From assembly GCA_022649925.1 (NCBI GenBank), contig JALCOX010000003.1:1-49445 (forward strand): a stretch of 49,445 bases of DNA, in the 5' to 3' direction. This stretch comes from Bifidobacteriaceae bacterium. GTDB lineage: Bacteria > Actinomycetota > Actinomycetes > Actinomycetales > Bifidobacteriaceae. Positions 27,829-36,685 of the stretch are shown piece by piece. Positions within the stretch are counted from its first letter, which is position 1. Each line of letters starts with the position of its first letter. A program made the position numbers and the translations under genes. The notes under the pieces are model-generated. The model was not told the origin of the DNA. It did no database searches and saw nothing but the letters and a program-made list of their open reading frames with translations.

Positions 27829-29178
27829 ATGAGCGTGCCAGAAGACACAACTACGAAGTCAGCGCCGATTCCGTCGCCGGCCCTTGTCGCCAAGAAGAAG
27901 GCTTCCACTCCGGTGGCGCCGAAAGTCGATTATTCATCAACAGATCTCGCAGCCGCCGAAAAGTTTGGTCGCCTGGGAGATGACGGAACCGTTTACGTTT
28001 CCGACAACGGAGCAGAGCGAGAGATCGGTCAGTTCCCCGACGGCGACGGTGCCGATGCCCTGAAACTCTTCGCACGCCGCTATCTCGATCTCAAGTCGAA
28101 GGTGGAATTGTTCGCCGCCCGTCTCGAGTCCTCGAGCATCAAGACTCGCGAAATTGACGAGTCCCTCAAGAATCTTGCGGAGGAGACGAAGGAACCGGCA
28201 GTCATCGGTGATCTCGCCGCCGTGCGCACCCGTCTCGAGGAGCTGAAGGGCTTGGCACAGACCAAGAAGCAGCAACTCGCCGAGGAGCACAAGAAGGCCG
28301 TTGAGGCTGCGCTCGCTCAACGCACGAAGATTGTTGAAAAGTCCGAAGAGATCGTGAATTCCCTCGGCGACAGCACCAATTGGCGCAACACCGCCGAAGA
28401 GTTCAAGAAGCTGTTCGAGGAATGGCAGTCGCACCAGCGCCACGACGCTCGCATCGACAAGCCGCAGGCCGACGCCCTGTGGAAGCGTTTCTCCTCCGCG
28501 CGTTCCGCCTTCAACCAGGCGCGGCGCAAGTGGGCTCAGGCTCGCGACGCACAACGCGAAGGCGCTCGCTCCACCAAGGAAACGATCATCGGCGAGGCCG
28601 AGGCACTCGAAAATTCAACCGATTGGGCCCAGACCTCTCACGAATTCAATCAGCTGATGGACCGTTGGAAGGCCGCCGGCCGCGTTGGCCGTTCGGAAGA
28701 TGACGCGCTGTGGGCCCGCTTCCGCGCCGCCGCGGATGTCTTCTTCAACGCGCGTCAGGCCGATCGTGACCAGATGGGTGTCGAGGAGAAAGACAATCTG
28801 GTCAAGAAAGAAGCGCTGTTGGTCAAGGCCGAGGCGCTCGTCCCGGTTTCCACCGAAGAGGAGGCACGCCAGGCGCGCGCCGCCCTGGGTTCGATTCAGG
28901 ACGAGTGGGATCAGATCGGGCGTGTTCCGCGCGAGGATCTGCGCCGCATCGAAGATCGACTCTCCGCCGTCGAAAAGCAGATCAAGAACGTCGAAGAGGC
29001 CGCCTGGACCCAAAAGGATCCCGAGACCGACGCACGCAAGTCTTCCTTCGAGACTCAGCTCGAGGCCCAACTCGCCGAGCTTGACGCCAAGATCGCGGCC
29101 GAGTCCGATCCTGACAAGAAGAAGGCTCTCGAGACCGAGAAGGCCACCAAGCAGCAGTGGTTGAACGCTGTGAAGTAA
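27829..29178 (+). CDS. DUF349 domain-containing coiled-coil protein
   Basis: A 449-residue highly charged protein, mostly helical, with repeated DUF349 units. The repeats are recognisable as similar segments: STNWRNTAEEFKKLFEEWQ, STDWAQTSHEFNQLMDRWKA, each followed by DALWKRF or DALWARF and a FNQARRKW- or FNARQADR-type element. The N-terminal region up to about residue 45 is Ser/Pro/Lys-rich and likely disordered. No enzymatic motif is seen and the function of the family is not established. ATG 27829 is preceded by AAGGAG; the 24 upstream codons in frame overlap the promoter region. It ends at a strong terminator. Confidence 0.85.
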   Translation: MSVPEDTTTKSAPIPSPALVAKKKASTPVAPKVDYSSTDLAAAEKFGRLGDDGTVYVSDNGAEREIGQFPDGDGADALKLFARRYLDLKSKVELFAARLESSSIKTREIDESLKNLAEETKEPAVIGDLAAVRTRLEELKGLAQTKKQQLAEEHKKAVEAALAQRTKIVEKSEEIVNSLGDSTNWRNTAEEFKKLFEEWQSHQRHDARIDKPQADALWKRFSSARSAFNQARRKWAQARDAQREGARSTKETIIGEAEALENSTDWAQTSHEFNQLMDRWKAAGRVGRSEDDALWARFRAAADVFFNARQADRDQMGVEEKDNLVKKEALLVKAEALVPVSTEEEARQARAALGSIQDEWDQIGRVPREDLRRIEDRLSAVEKQIKNVEEAAWTQKDPETDARKSSFETQLEAQLAELDAKIAAESDPDKKKALETEKATKQQWLNAVK

Positions 29179-29203
29179 TCTCTTCATTCGCGCGACATTG
29201 CAC

Positions 29204-29243
29204 AGAGGACCAGAGTCCCAATGGGACCTGGTCCTCTTTTTTA
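29204..29243 (+). terminator. Rho-independent terminator after the DUF349 gene
   Basis: A two-part stem (10 + 5 base pairs; 29204-29219 with 29223-29237) with a single unpaired A and a 3-base loop, followed by TTTTTT. It begins 26 bases after the DUF349 stop and faces the convergent ribH gene. Confidence 0.9.
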
Positions 29244-29286
29244 TGTTTTTATCTCTATCTCATTTCAGATTTCGTATCGTGCCCTG

Positions 29287-29763
29287 TTACGCCTTGAGTG
29301 CTGCCAGCTCACGGAATGCGGAAACCTGATCCACCACGTCCTGAGCGCACTCGGTACCCTTGTTCCCCGCCTTCGTGCCGGCGCGGTCGATGGCTTGGTC
29401 CACGGTGTCGGTGGTCAGCACGCCGAAGAGCACAGGCATGGACGTATCGAGTTGGACGCGACCGATCCCCGACGTGACCTGCTGGCACACGAAATCGTAA
29501 TGACTGGTCGAGCCGCGAATTACTGCTCCAAGGGCGATGAGTCCGTCATAGCGCCCGGTGGCGGCCATCTTCTGAGCCGCCAATGGAATCTCGAAAGCAC
29601 CCGGAACCCACAGAATGTCAATATCGCTCTCCGCCACGCCCAGTCGCAGGAGCTCGTTGTGAGCGCCGTCCAGGAGCCGTTGGGTGATGAAGTCGTTGAA
29701 CCGCGAGATGACGATACCGACTTTCATACCCGTCCCGTTGAGATTGCCTTGAATCGTTGTCAT
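29287..29763 (-). CDS. ribH: 6,7-dimethyl-8-ribityllumazine synthase
   Basis: Condenses 3,4-dihydroxy-2-butanone 4-phosphate with the ribityl-aminopyrimidine to give lumazine, the substrate of riboflavin synthase. The 158-residue protein shows the family blocks VGIVISRFNDFI, WVPGAFEIPLAAQKMA, ALGAVIRGSTSHYDFVC with the catalytic histidine, and PVLFGVLTTDT. GAAAGG lies shortly before ATG 29763. It is the last gene of the riboflavin operon, 55 bases after the fused RibE-RibBA gene. Confidence 0.97.
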   Translation of the reverse strand: MTTIQGNLNGTGMKVGIVISRFNDFITQRLLDGAHNELLRLGVAESDIDILWVPGAFEIPLAAQKMAATGRYDGLIALGAVIRGSTSHYDFVCQQVTSGIGRVQLDTSMPVLFGVLTTDTVDQAIDRAGTKAGNKGTECAQDVVDQVSAFRELAALKA

Positions 29764-29818
29764 GATGCATGACCTTTCATTTCATATTTATTGATGATGT
29801 TCACAGCGTTTACAGTTT

Positions 29819-31753
29819 TCACAGCGTCAGCAGGTGCCCCATGCGCTCACGTTTGGTCTCCAGGTATCGACGGTCGACGTCGTTTGCCGGAATCTCGAGC
29901 GGAGTGCGGCGCTCCACCTTCACACCCAGTTCCTGCAACTGAGTGACCTTGTCGGGGTTGTTGGTCAGCAGATCGACAGAGTCCACGCCCAGATCCTTCA
30001 GTATCGCGGCCGCCAGCTCATAGCTGCGCGAATCCGCGGGGAGACCCAGTTGCACGTTCGCGTCGACGGTGTCGGCTCCCTGGTCTTGGAGCGCATAGGC
30101 GCGCACCTTGTTGATCAGACCGATTCCCCGTCCCTCCTGCTGCAGGTAAATGACGACGCCGCGCCCGGCTTCGTCAACGCGCCGCAGCGCCTCGTGGAGT
30201 TGCTCGCCGCAGTCGCACCTCAGTGAGCCGAACACGTCTCCGGTCAGGCATTCCGAATGGACTCGGGTGAGAACGGATCCTTCACCGCTTCCCGACACCG
30301 CTCCACGCACCAGCGCCACGGCCTCCTCACCGGTGTCTTCCGAGTGGAATCCAACGATGGTGAAGGTGCCGAACGCGGTCGGCAAGTCAGCGGACGCCAC
30401 ACGAGAGACCGCGAGGTGCGCCCTGCGATACTGCTGCAACTGCGCGATGGTGATAATGGGCCATCCGTGAAGACGAGCGAAAATCATGAGGCTGTGACGT
30501 CGCATCATGGTGCCGTCATCCGCCATGATTTCGCAGCACAGACCGACCTCCCCCCTGTCTGCGAGGCGCACGAGATCGACCGTCGCCTCCGTGTGCCCGT
30601 TGCGCTCAAGAACTCCACCGGGGCGTGCGACGAGAGGGAACATGTGACCGGGCCGGCGGTAGGCGTGCGGGTCCACGACGTCTGCGGCCGCAGCGCGCGC
30701 AGTGGCCGCACGGTCGAAGGCACTGATACCAGTGGTGGTGTCCACGTGATCGATGGAAACGGTGAACGCAGTGTGGTGATTGTCCGTGTTGCGCACGCTC
30801 ATGGGATCGAGTTCAAGTTCGGCAGCCCGCTGAGCGGTCATCGGCATGCAGATGAGACCCTTTGCGTATGTCGCCATGTCGTTGAGGATCTGAGGGCTCA
30901 GATCGCGCGCGGCGGCAATGAGGTCGCCCTCGTTTTCGCGTGATTCGTCGTCCATCACGACCACGACGCCACCCTCGCGGATCGCCTTCACCGCGTCCTC
31001 TACCGAGTCGGTACGCAAGTCGGTATCGTTGAAGAGATCCGAGAGCTGCTGGGCGGTGAAAGAGCCATTTTCCAGCTGTTCGCGGTAACGCGCGGCCACG
31101 TCGACCTCGAGATTCATGTGTGAGCCGACGTTCTTCGATGCGATGATGGTCGCCTCGGCCGTGTGAGGGATGATGGCGACGTCGAAGCTTGTGGGCTCCA
31201 CCCGCGCAACGGTGAGGCTGGTGCCATCGAGGGCGACGGAGCCCTGTGCGGCGATGTAGCGCATGAGCGACACGTCAGGAACCAACGTGTAGCGCGTCGC
31301 GATCCCTTCCTCCGCGACGGCGGTGACCGTGGCCACGCCGTCGATGTGCCCGAGAACCGTGTGTCCGCCGAAGCGGTCGGTGGCGCTCATGGCCGGTTCC
31401 AAGTTGACCTTGTCTCCCGCCTTCAACTCGCCGAGATCGGTGAAGGCGAGCGTCTGCGGCATCACGTCGAGGTCGATGAGACCCAGCGATTCATCCAACC
31501 CCACCACAGTGAGGCAAACTCCGTTCACGCTGAGGCTGTCACCCTCGCCAAGGCTGGCCACAAGATCGAGACTGTGCAGACGCAGGCGCAGCCCCTCGGA
31601 CGAGGAGCCGGACGCAGCGCCCACCGGGGACTGTGCGCGGGACCCTTCATGAGTCTCCTCGTGATACTCCTTCATGGCCACCCCGTGAGCCTCATCAGTG
31701 GCCTCTTCAATGGAGTAAACGGTTCCGATCGTTTCAATGATTCCTGTAAACAT
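29819..31753 (-). CDS. Trifunctional fusion: riboflavin synthase alpha + DHBP synthase + GTP cyclohydrolase II
   Basis: One uninterrupted 644-residue frame carries three enzymes of riboflavin synthesis that are normally two proteins. Residues 1 to about 230 are riboflavin synthase (start MFTGIIETIG, SLSVNGVCLTV, GGHTVLGHIDGV, second barrel VALDGTSLTV). Residues about 245-445 are 3,4-dihydroxy-2-butanone 4-phosphate synthase (DDESRENEGD at 268-277, HTEATVDL). The rest is GTP cyclohydrolase II with zinc cysteines in SECLTGDVFGSLRCDC, then LQQEGRGIGL and LLTNNPDK. The first barrel also carries an extra hydrophilic insert at about residues 19-54. Start ATG 31753 is 3 bases from the ribD stop. Between the RibE and RibB parts there is a short linker (EQLENGSFTAQQL) without a stop or start signal, so the fusion looks genuine; an assembly error removing a stop is the main alternative. 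Confidence 0.93.
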   Translation of the reverse strand: MFTGIIETIGTVYSIEEATDEAHGVAMKEYHEETHEGSRAQSPVGAASGSSSEGLRLRLHSLDLVASLGEGDSLSVNGVCLTVVGLDESLGLIDLDVMPQTLAFTDLGELKAGDKVNLEPAMSATDRFGGHTVLGHIDGVATVTAVAEEGIATRYTLVPDVSLMRYIAAQGSVALDGTSLTVARVEPTSFDVAIIPHTAEATIIASKNVGSHMNLEVDVAARYREQLENGSFTAQQLSDLFNDTDLRTDSVEDAVKAIREGGVVVVMDDESRENEGDLIAAARDLSPQILNDMATYAKGLICMPMTAQRAAELELDPMSVRNTDNHHTAFTVSIDHVDTTTGISAFDRAATARAAAADVVDPHAYRRPGHMFPLVARPGGVLERNGHTEATVDLVRLADRGEVGLCCEIMADDGTMMRRHSLMIFARLHGWPIITIAQLQQYRRAHLAVSRVASADLPTAFGTFTIVGFHSEDTGEEAVALVRGAVSGSGEGSVLTRVHSECLTGDVFGSLRCDCGEQLHEALRRVDEAGRGVVIYLQQEGRGIGLINKVRAYALQDQGADTVDANVQLGLPADSRSYELAAAILKDLGVDSVDLLTNNPDKVTQLQELGVKVERRTPLEIPANDVDRRYLETKRERMGHLLTL

Positions 31754-31756
31754 GGG

Positions 31757-32911
31757 TTAAATCCTTCCCTCAATCAAAATGTCTTCGTCATAGCGCGTGA
31801 TGCGCGGATCTCTTATGTGGAATGAGGCCGGCAACTGCACATCGGCCATCACCGGCGAGGGCGCAGTGCGGGCACCGACGAGTTTCGGGGTGACAAACGC
31901 CTCGACTTTGTGAACACAATCGGCGCTCAAGAATGCCGCCGCGAGTGTCCCACCGGTCTCCAGCAGAACGTCATCGAGCTTGCGGCGCCCCAGCATCTCC
32001 ATCAGCGCCGGAATGCTCACGTGCCCATTTTGCGATGGCATCGTCACCACCGTGCACCCGGCGCGTTCATACTCCGCAATCTTGCTTGAGTCCTCAGAAC
32101 TGGTGGCAATGAGCGTGAGCCCATCCTCACTGGACTGCCTCACAAGATTGCTGGTCAACGGAGTGTGCAGCCTGGAATCGACCACGACGCGGACAGGCTG
32201 GTGCGCGGGTCGAGCGTCACTCTGCCGTGCGGGTCGGGCGCTCAACCGCGGATCGTCACTCAGCACAGTTCCGATGCCCGTAACAACGGCCGCAACTCGC
32301 GCTCTATCCTCATGCACCCTTTGGCGCGATGCGGTGCCACTCAGCACGAGGGGTGAGCCATCCCCCGCCGCGATTTTGCCGTCGAGGCTCATGGCGTATT
32401 TCAGCGTGACGAAGGGCGTGCCAGTCTCGATGAAGTGGAAGAAGGCCTCGTTGATTTCATCACATTCCCGACGCACCTCTCCCCCGGCGACATCGACGCG
32501 GACACCTGCGGCTCGTAGGATTTCCAGACCCTTGCCATTGACCTTCGGGTTGGGATCGGTCGTTCCCACGACCACCCGTTTGATTCCCGACGCGGCGACG
32601 GCTGGCGCGCACGGCGGCGTTTTACCCTGATGGGCACACGGCTCGAGCGTCACGTACATCGTCATTCCGTGAACGTCCACTCCGCGAGCCGCCGCGTCCG
32701 CCAACGCATTGCGCTCCGCATGCGCCTGACCGTAGCGCTCATGGAAACCCCTGGCGACAATGTGCCCCTTATCCACGATGACGGCGCCCACCAGCGGATT
32801 GGGATTCACATATCCATATCCGCCACGCGCCAGCTCGAGGGCCTCTCCCAGATAGGCGATATCGTCCACACTCAACGCGGAGACCGGCATCGCCTGTTGC
32901 TTAGCACCCAC
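31757..32911 (-). CDS. ribD: Bifunctional pyrimidine deaminase/reductase RibD
   Basis: Performs the deamination and reduction steps that follow GTP cyclohydrolase II in riboflavin synthesis. The 384-residue protein has the N-terminal cytidine-deaminase-like domain (HAERNAL and TLEPCAHQGKTPPC, zinc ligands His and two Cys) and the C-terminal reductase domain (FVTLKYAMSLDGKIA, TGIGTVLSDDPRL, LETGGTLAAAF). GTG 32911 is taken as start, with AAGGGG 12 bases upstream; ATG 32890 is an alternative. It is the first gene of the riboflavin operon and lies behind an FMN riboswitch. Confidence 0.95.
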   Translation of the reverse strand: MGAKQQAMPVSALSVDDIAYLGEALELARGGYGYVNPNPLVGAVIVDKGHIVARGFHERYGQAHAERNALADAAARGVDVHGMTMYVTLEPCAHQGKTPPCAPAVAASGIKRVVVGTTDPNPKVNGKGLEILRAAGVRVDVAGGEVRRECDEINEAFFHFIETGTPFVTLKYAMSLDGKIAAGDGSPLVLSGTASRQRVHEDRARVAAVVTGIGTVLSDDPRLSARPARQSDARPAHQPVRVVVDSRLHTPLTSNLVRQSSEDGLTLIATSSEDSSKIAEYERAGCTVVTMPSQNGHVSIPALMEMLGRRKLDDVLLETGGTLAAAFLSADCVHKVEAFVTPKLVGARTAPSPVMADVQLPASFHIRDPRITRYDEDILIEGRI

Positions 32912-32995
32912 TGAATCATCACGCCCCTTAGACTTCCTTGTACTTCAGAGCGTGTGCGGAGGTTCACCGGGAAAGTGCCCCGTGCCTCCACATAA

Positions 32996-33030
32996 TAAAA
33001 AAGCTCCGAAACCTCAAAGGTTCCAGAGCT
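32996..33030 (-). terminator. Riboswitch-controlled terminator in the ribD leader
   Basis: On the minus strand a 12-base-pair stem with two G-U pairs (33019-33030 with 33002-33013) and a 5-base loop is followed by a run of six T's. It lies between the FMN aptamer and ribD and is the likely expression platform: FMN binding would favour termination. Confidence 0.85.
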
Positions 33031-33082
33031 ACGTTCTCGTGCGTCTCAAGCTGCCTTAGCTACCTTGAGATACACGCATCGC

Positions 33083-33196
33083 GTGTCTTCTTTCATCCAG
33101 ACTGTACTGTCGGCCTCGGAGTTTCACCGAATCATGCCTTGCGGCTCGTGGGCTTTACCACCGGTCGGGAATTTCACCCCACCCTGAAGATGCTTG
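33083..33196 (-). promoter_or_regulatory. FMN riboswitch (RFN element)
   Basis: The minus strand carries the conserved RFN blocks in order: CTTCAGGGTGGGGTGAAATT, CCCGACCGGTGGTA, AAGCCCACGAGC, GGTGAAACTCCGAGGCCGAC, and AGTCTGGATGAAAGAAG. The outer P1 stem can form between CTTC and GAAG. It precedes ribD by about 170 bases with an intrinsic terminator in between, so it regulates the whole ribD-ribEBA-ribH operon in response to FMN. Confidence 0.95.
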
Positions 33197-33259
33197 TTCA
33201 TTTATCGAGTTCATTAAAACACCGTGCCCCGGTGTTGTCAATGTTTGCTGAGCTGATGG

Positions 33260-33329
33260 CTTGTTCGTGGAGTTTTGACCACTGACGTGCCGCTTTTGCG
33301 GCGTCAGTGGTCAAAACTCCACGAACAAG
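33260..33329. repeat. Palindromic repeat family, copy 1
   Basis: Perfect 28-base arms (33260-33287 and 33302-33329) surround a TG plus an inner CCGC-TTTT-GCGG hairpin. It lies between the relA stop and the FMN riboswitch. No T-run follows on either strand, so it is not a standard intrinsic terminator. Two further copies are at 42231 and 43355. Confidence 0.9.
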
Positions 33330-33367
33330 TAGGTCTGTCCGCACAAACGTACGCGGATCTACGTAGA

Positions 33368-35719
33368 TCAGTGCTTGTTGAGCTTGCGCAGGCGCGGTTC
33401 CGAAGACTCACGTGAACCGGTGAGCCTGTACACGTCGAACACGCCGTCGATCTTGCGAATTGCAGCGAGAAGCATGTTGAGGTGCTGCGAATCCGCCATT
33501 TCAAACTGGAACTGGCTGGTGGCCACCCGGTCCTGCCCTGTCGACTGAGAACCGGAGAGAATGTTGACGCCGTAGTCCGACAGGACTCGGGTGATGTCGG
33601 AGAGTAAATGCGCCCTGTCGAGCGCCTCGACCTGAATCTTGACGAGGAAGGTGCCCTTGGTATCGGTCCAACTGACTTCGACGATGCGGTCGGGTTGATG
33701 TTTTTTGAGATCGAGCAGATTCTCGCAGTCGGCCCGATGCACCGAAACGCCCTGCGCCCTCGTGATGAAGCCCACGATGGGATCACCGGGAACCGGGGTG
33801 CAGCATTTGGCGAGCTTGACCCAGATGTCTTCCACGCCCTTGACGGCGATCGAAGGCGAACCGTCCTTGTGGGACCGCGAGTGGGAGGACACGTCGCGCA
33901 ACGGCAGGACTTCCTCCTCCACCTCGTCGTCGACCTCCTGGGGGCCCAAGTCCTTGACCAGGTGGGAGATGATGTTGGCGGTGGAGACCTGCCCGTCGCC
34001 GATGGCGGCGAACACGGAGTCAGCGTCGGGATAGTTGAGTTCCTCTGCCACGCCAACCATGGAGGCTTGATTGAGCAGGGAGCTCACCGGCAGATTGCGC
34101 TTGCGCATCGCGCGCGTCAGTTCGTCGCGGCCCTCCTCGATGGCCTCCGAGCGGCGTTCCTTGCTGAACCACTGCTTGATCTTGTTGCGAGACTTCGGCG
34201 ACTTGACGAAGCTCAGCCAATCGCGGGACGGGCCGGCAGTGTCGGACTTCGACGTGAGGATCTCAACGGTGTCACCGTTGTCGAGTTCCGTGTCGAGCGG
34301 CACGAGGCGACCGTTGACGCGCGCCCCCATCGTGCGATGTCCCACCTCGGTGTGGACGGCGTAGGCGAAGTCGACCGGCGTCGCGCCCGCAGGGAGTGAA
34401 ATGACCTTCCCCTTGGGTGTAAAAACGTAGACTTCGGAGGATCCAAGATCCTGCTTGAGCGACCCCAAAAACTCATCAGAGTCGGGAGTTTCGGAGGTCC
34501 AGTCGGCCAGCTGCTGGATCCACTTGAGATTGTCGGCCTCAGAGAGGTCGCCCGCCTCCGCCTGCTCGCGGACCTTGTCGTTCTTGTCAGGTGCGGACAG
34601 TTGGCGGCCGGCGGCCCCATTTTCCTTGTACTTCCAGTGCGCCGCAATGCCGAACTCCGCACGCCTGTGCATATCCCAGGTTCGAATCTGAATCTCGACG
34701 GGCTTGCCACCAGGACCCACGACCGTGGTGTGCAAGGACTGGTACATGTTGAGCTTGGGCATGGCAATGTAGTCTTTGAAGCGTCCAGGAACCGGGTTCC
34801 ACTTCGCATGCACGGTTCCGAGGGCCGCATAGCAGTCCCTGATGGAATCGACGATGATGCGCACGCCCACGAGATCGTAGATGTCCTCGAAATCGTGGCC
34901 TCGGATGATCATCTTTTGATAGATGCTGAAATAGTCCTTGGGTCGGCCCGTGACGTAGGCGTCAATGTGCTGATCGTGCATCTCGCCGCGAATGTCTTCG
35001 AGAATCTGCTTGAGATAGACGTCGCGGGAACCTGCGCGGTGGGCCACCAACACGACGATTTCGTCGTAGATCTTCGGGTACAACTGCTTGAAAGAGAGCT
35101 CTTCGAGCTCAGTCTTGATGGCGTTCATGCCGAGTCTATTGGCCAGGGGCGCATAGACATCGAGCGTCTCACGTGCCTTCTTTTCTGCGGATGCCGTCTT
35201 GACGTACCGCCAGGTACGGGCGTTGTGGACGCGGTCGGCGAGCTTGACAACTAGAACGCGCACGTCGCGGCTCATGGCGACGACCATCTTGCGAATCGTC
35301 TCCGCCTGTGCCGAATCACCATACTCAACGTTGGAAATCTTGGTGACACCGTCCACCAGACCGGCAACAGTGTCGCCGAACTCGTCACGGCACTCCTCCA
35401 GCGTGTAGTCCGTGTCCTCAACAGTGTCGTGCAAAAGACCCGCCGCCACCACGCGAGGAGTCATACCCAAGTCGGCGAGGATCTGCGCCACCGCCAACGG
35501 GTGAATGATGTACGGCTCCCCTGAGCGTCGCCGTTGGGAACTGTGCTGAAGCACCGCGCGATCGTAAGCGCGGCGCAGAATCGAGAGATCGACATCGGGG
35601 TGATGTGTGCGCGTCGCTTGAATGATGGGTCGCAAGGGGTCAAAAGGATCGTCGGTGATCTCAGCGCCCAGCAGCCGCGCGGACATATCCGTTTCGTCGT
35701 ATGTCTGTGCATCTGCCAT
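33368..35719 (-). CDS. rel: Bifunctional (p)ppGpp synthetase/hydrolase Rel
   Basis: Makes and degrades the stringent-response alarmones. The 783-residue protein has the HD hydrolase domain with the HDxxED motif at 97-102 (LLHDTVEDT), the synthetase domain with RFKDYIAMPK and YQSLHTTV, the TGS domain (VYVFTPKGKVISLPAGATPVDFAY), and a C-terminal ACT domain. The presence of an intact HD motif and synthetase motifs indicates a bifunctional enzyme. ATG 35719 has GAGGAG 6 bases before it; the GTG eight codons earlier does not. It is downstream of dut in the same direction, and a palindromic repeat lies 40 bases past its stop. Confidence 0.97.
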   Translation of the reverse strand: MADAQTYDETDMSARLLGAEITDDPFDPLRPIIQATRTHHPDVDLSILRRAYDRAVLQHSSQRRRSGEPYIIHPLAVAQILADLGMTPRVVAAGLLHDTVEDTDYTLEECRDEFGDTVAGLVDGVTKISNVEYGDSAQAETIRKMVVAMSRDVRVLVVKLADRVHNARTWRYVKTASAEKKARETLDVYAPLANRLGMNAIKTELEELSFKQLYPKIYDEIVVLVAHRAGSRDVYLKQILEDIRGEMHDQHIDAYVTGRPKDYFSIYQKMIIRGHDFEDIYDLVGVRIIVDSIRDCYAALGTVHAKWNPVPGRFKDYIAMPKLNMYQSLHTTVVGPGGKPVEIQIRTWDMHRRAEFGIAAHWKYKENGAAGRQLSAPDKNDKVREQAEAGDLSEADNLKWIQQLADWTSETPDSDEFLGSLKQDLGSSEVYVFTPKGKVISLPAGATPVDFAYAVHTEVGHRTMGARVNGRLVPLDTELDNGDTVEILTSKSDTAGPSRDWLSFVKSPKSRNKIKQWFSKERRSEAIEEGRDELTRAMRKRNLPVSSLLNQASMVGVAEELNYPDADSVFAAIGDGQVSTANIISHLVKDLGPQEVDDEVEEEVLPLRDVSSHSRSHKDGSPSIAVKGVEDIWVKLAKCCTPVPGDPIVGFITRAQGVSVHRADCENLLDLKKHQPDRIVEVSWTDTKGTFLVKIQVEALDRAHLLSDITRVLSDYGVNILSGSQSTGQDRVATSQFQFEMADSQHLNMLLAAIRKIDGVFDVYRLTGSRESSEPRLRKLNKH

Positions 35720-35800
35720 CGTTTGCTCCTCGTCTCCGCTCACGCTGCTGACCCCATCCTAACGTTCTCCCATTTCACTCGGTCTCAAAGGCGACCGCGG

Positions 35801-36295
35801 CTACTTTCCCGAGGAGTTTCCGCTCAGACCGGTGGATCCAAATCCGCGCTCCGCCCTGTCGGACCCGGGGAGTCGCTCGGCAGGAATAAAACGCGCCTCG
35901 ACGTAGCGCTGAACCACCAACTGGGCGATGCGATCCCCAGCATGGAACTCCCACGAGTTGTCGGGATCGAGATTGATGAGCGGAACCTTGATTTCGCCAC
36001 GATAGCCAGCATCGATGGTCCCCGGGGCGTTGACCAGACTGATGCCTTTTTTAACAGCCAGACCCGAACGTGGGTGCACCAGAGCGACATAACCATTGGG
36101 CAGGGCGATGCGAATGCCTGTGGGAACGAGGAGCCTGTGGAAAGGCGCGAGAGTGAAGTCAATGCTGGTGCACAGATCGGCCCCCGCGTCGCCGGCGTGT
36201 TCATATGCAGGGACAAACGTGGGATCGGCCCCCTCAACTCCCGTGATGAGAACTTCACAGTTCTCAGGTTCGTTGTAGGCCTCGTCGTATGCCAC
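35801..36295 (-). CDS. dut: Deoxyuridine 5'-triphosphate nucleotidohydrolase
   Basis: Trimeric dUTPase that hydrolyses dUTP to dUMP and pyrophosphate and so keeps uracil out of DNA. The five family motifs are visible: AGDAGADL, HPRSGLA, GTIDAGYRGEI, GDRIAQLV, and the C-terminal arm RAERGFGSTG. With GTG 36295 as start, which has GGAAGG about 7 bases before it, the protein has 164 residues; the frame extends eight codons further to another GTG. It is preceded on the same strand by the DUF4193 gene, with a terminator between. Confidence 0.96.
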   Translation of the reverse strand: MAYDEAYNEPENCEVLITGVEGADPTFVPAYEHAGDAGADLCTSIDFTLAPFHRLLVPTGIRIALPNGYVALVHPRSGLAVKKGISLVNAPGTIDAGYRGEIKVPLINLDPDNSWEFHAGDRIAQLVVQRYVEARFIPAERLPGSDRAERGFGSTGLSGNSSGK

Positions 36296-36340
36296 GTTGC
36301 TTCCTTCCGTCGTCCTCACTACCGCCGATCTACCGCCAAT

Positions 36341-36382
36341 AAAAACGATAGCCTACCGTTCAACTCGAACGATAGGCTATCG
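36341..36382 (-). terminator. Hairpin terminator after the DUF4193 gene
   Basis: 15-base arms (36346-36360 and 36368-36382) pair with one mismatch and a 7-base loop; on the minus strand a TTTTTATT run follows. It is 7 bases past the DUF4193 stop and ahead of dut. Confidence 0.85.
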
Positions 36383-36388
36383 GCAGCG

Positions 36389-36685
36389 TCAGGCAGCGCA
36401 CTCTTTGCAGACCGGCTGACCGTCTGCGGTCACGTGATCGAGCTGGCTGCGGTGCTTCACCAGGAAGCACACCGAGCAAATAAACTCGTCGTTCTGTGTC
36501 GGGATGACGGTGACAGACGAATCCTCGTTGCTCAGATCCGCACCTGGCAATTCATAGTCCTCGGCAATAGCATTCTCGTCATCGTCGATTTCTGCGGCAT
36601 CGTTGCTCCGAGCCGCGCCGGAGAGTGCCTCGATGGACTCGGTGTCGTCTTCCTTGTTCCTCGGGGAATCGTAGTCCTGTGCCAT
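36389..36685 (-). CDS. DUF4193 family zinc-ribbon-like protein
   Basis: Small acidic actinobacterial protein of 98 residues. The C-terminal third has two cysteine pairs, CSVC and CKEC, separated by about 22 residues, with HRSQLDH between, which is the pattern of a zinc ribbon. The first two thirds are rich in Asp, Glu and Ser and probably disordered. Family members are conserved in actinobacteria and resemble RbpA-era neighbours in size, but no function is established. ATG 36685 has AAAGGTG upstream. It is monocistronic, with a terminator directly after it. Confidence 0.85.
   Translation of the reverse strand: MAQDYDSPRNKEDDTESIEALSGAARSNDAAEIDDDENAIAEDYELPGADLSNEDSSVTVIPTQNDEFICSVCFLVKHRSQLDHVTADGQPVCKECAA

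Noticed and set aside
33260-33329. Palindrome copy 1 as the relA transcription terminator
   Set aside because: The stem is far longer than needed, lacks a T-run, and identical units occur elsewhere, so a repeat-element explanation is better, although it could still stop transcription.
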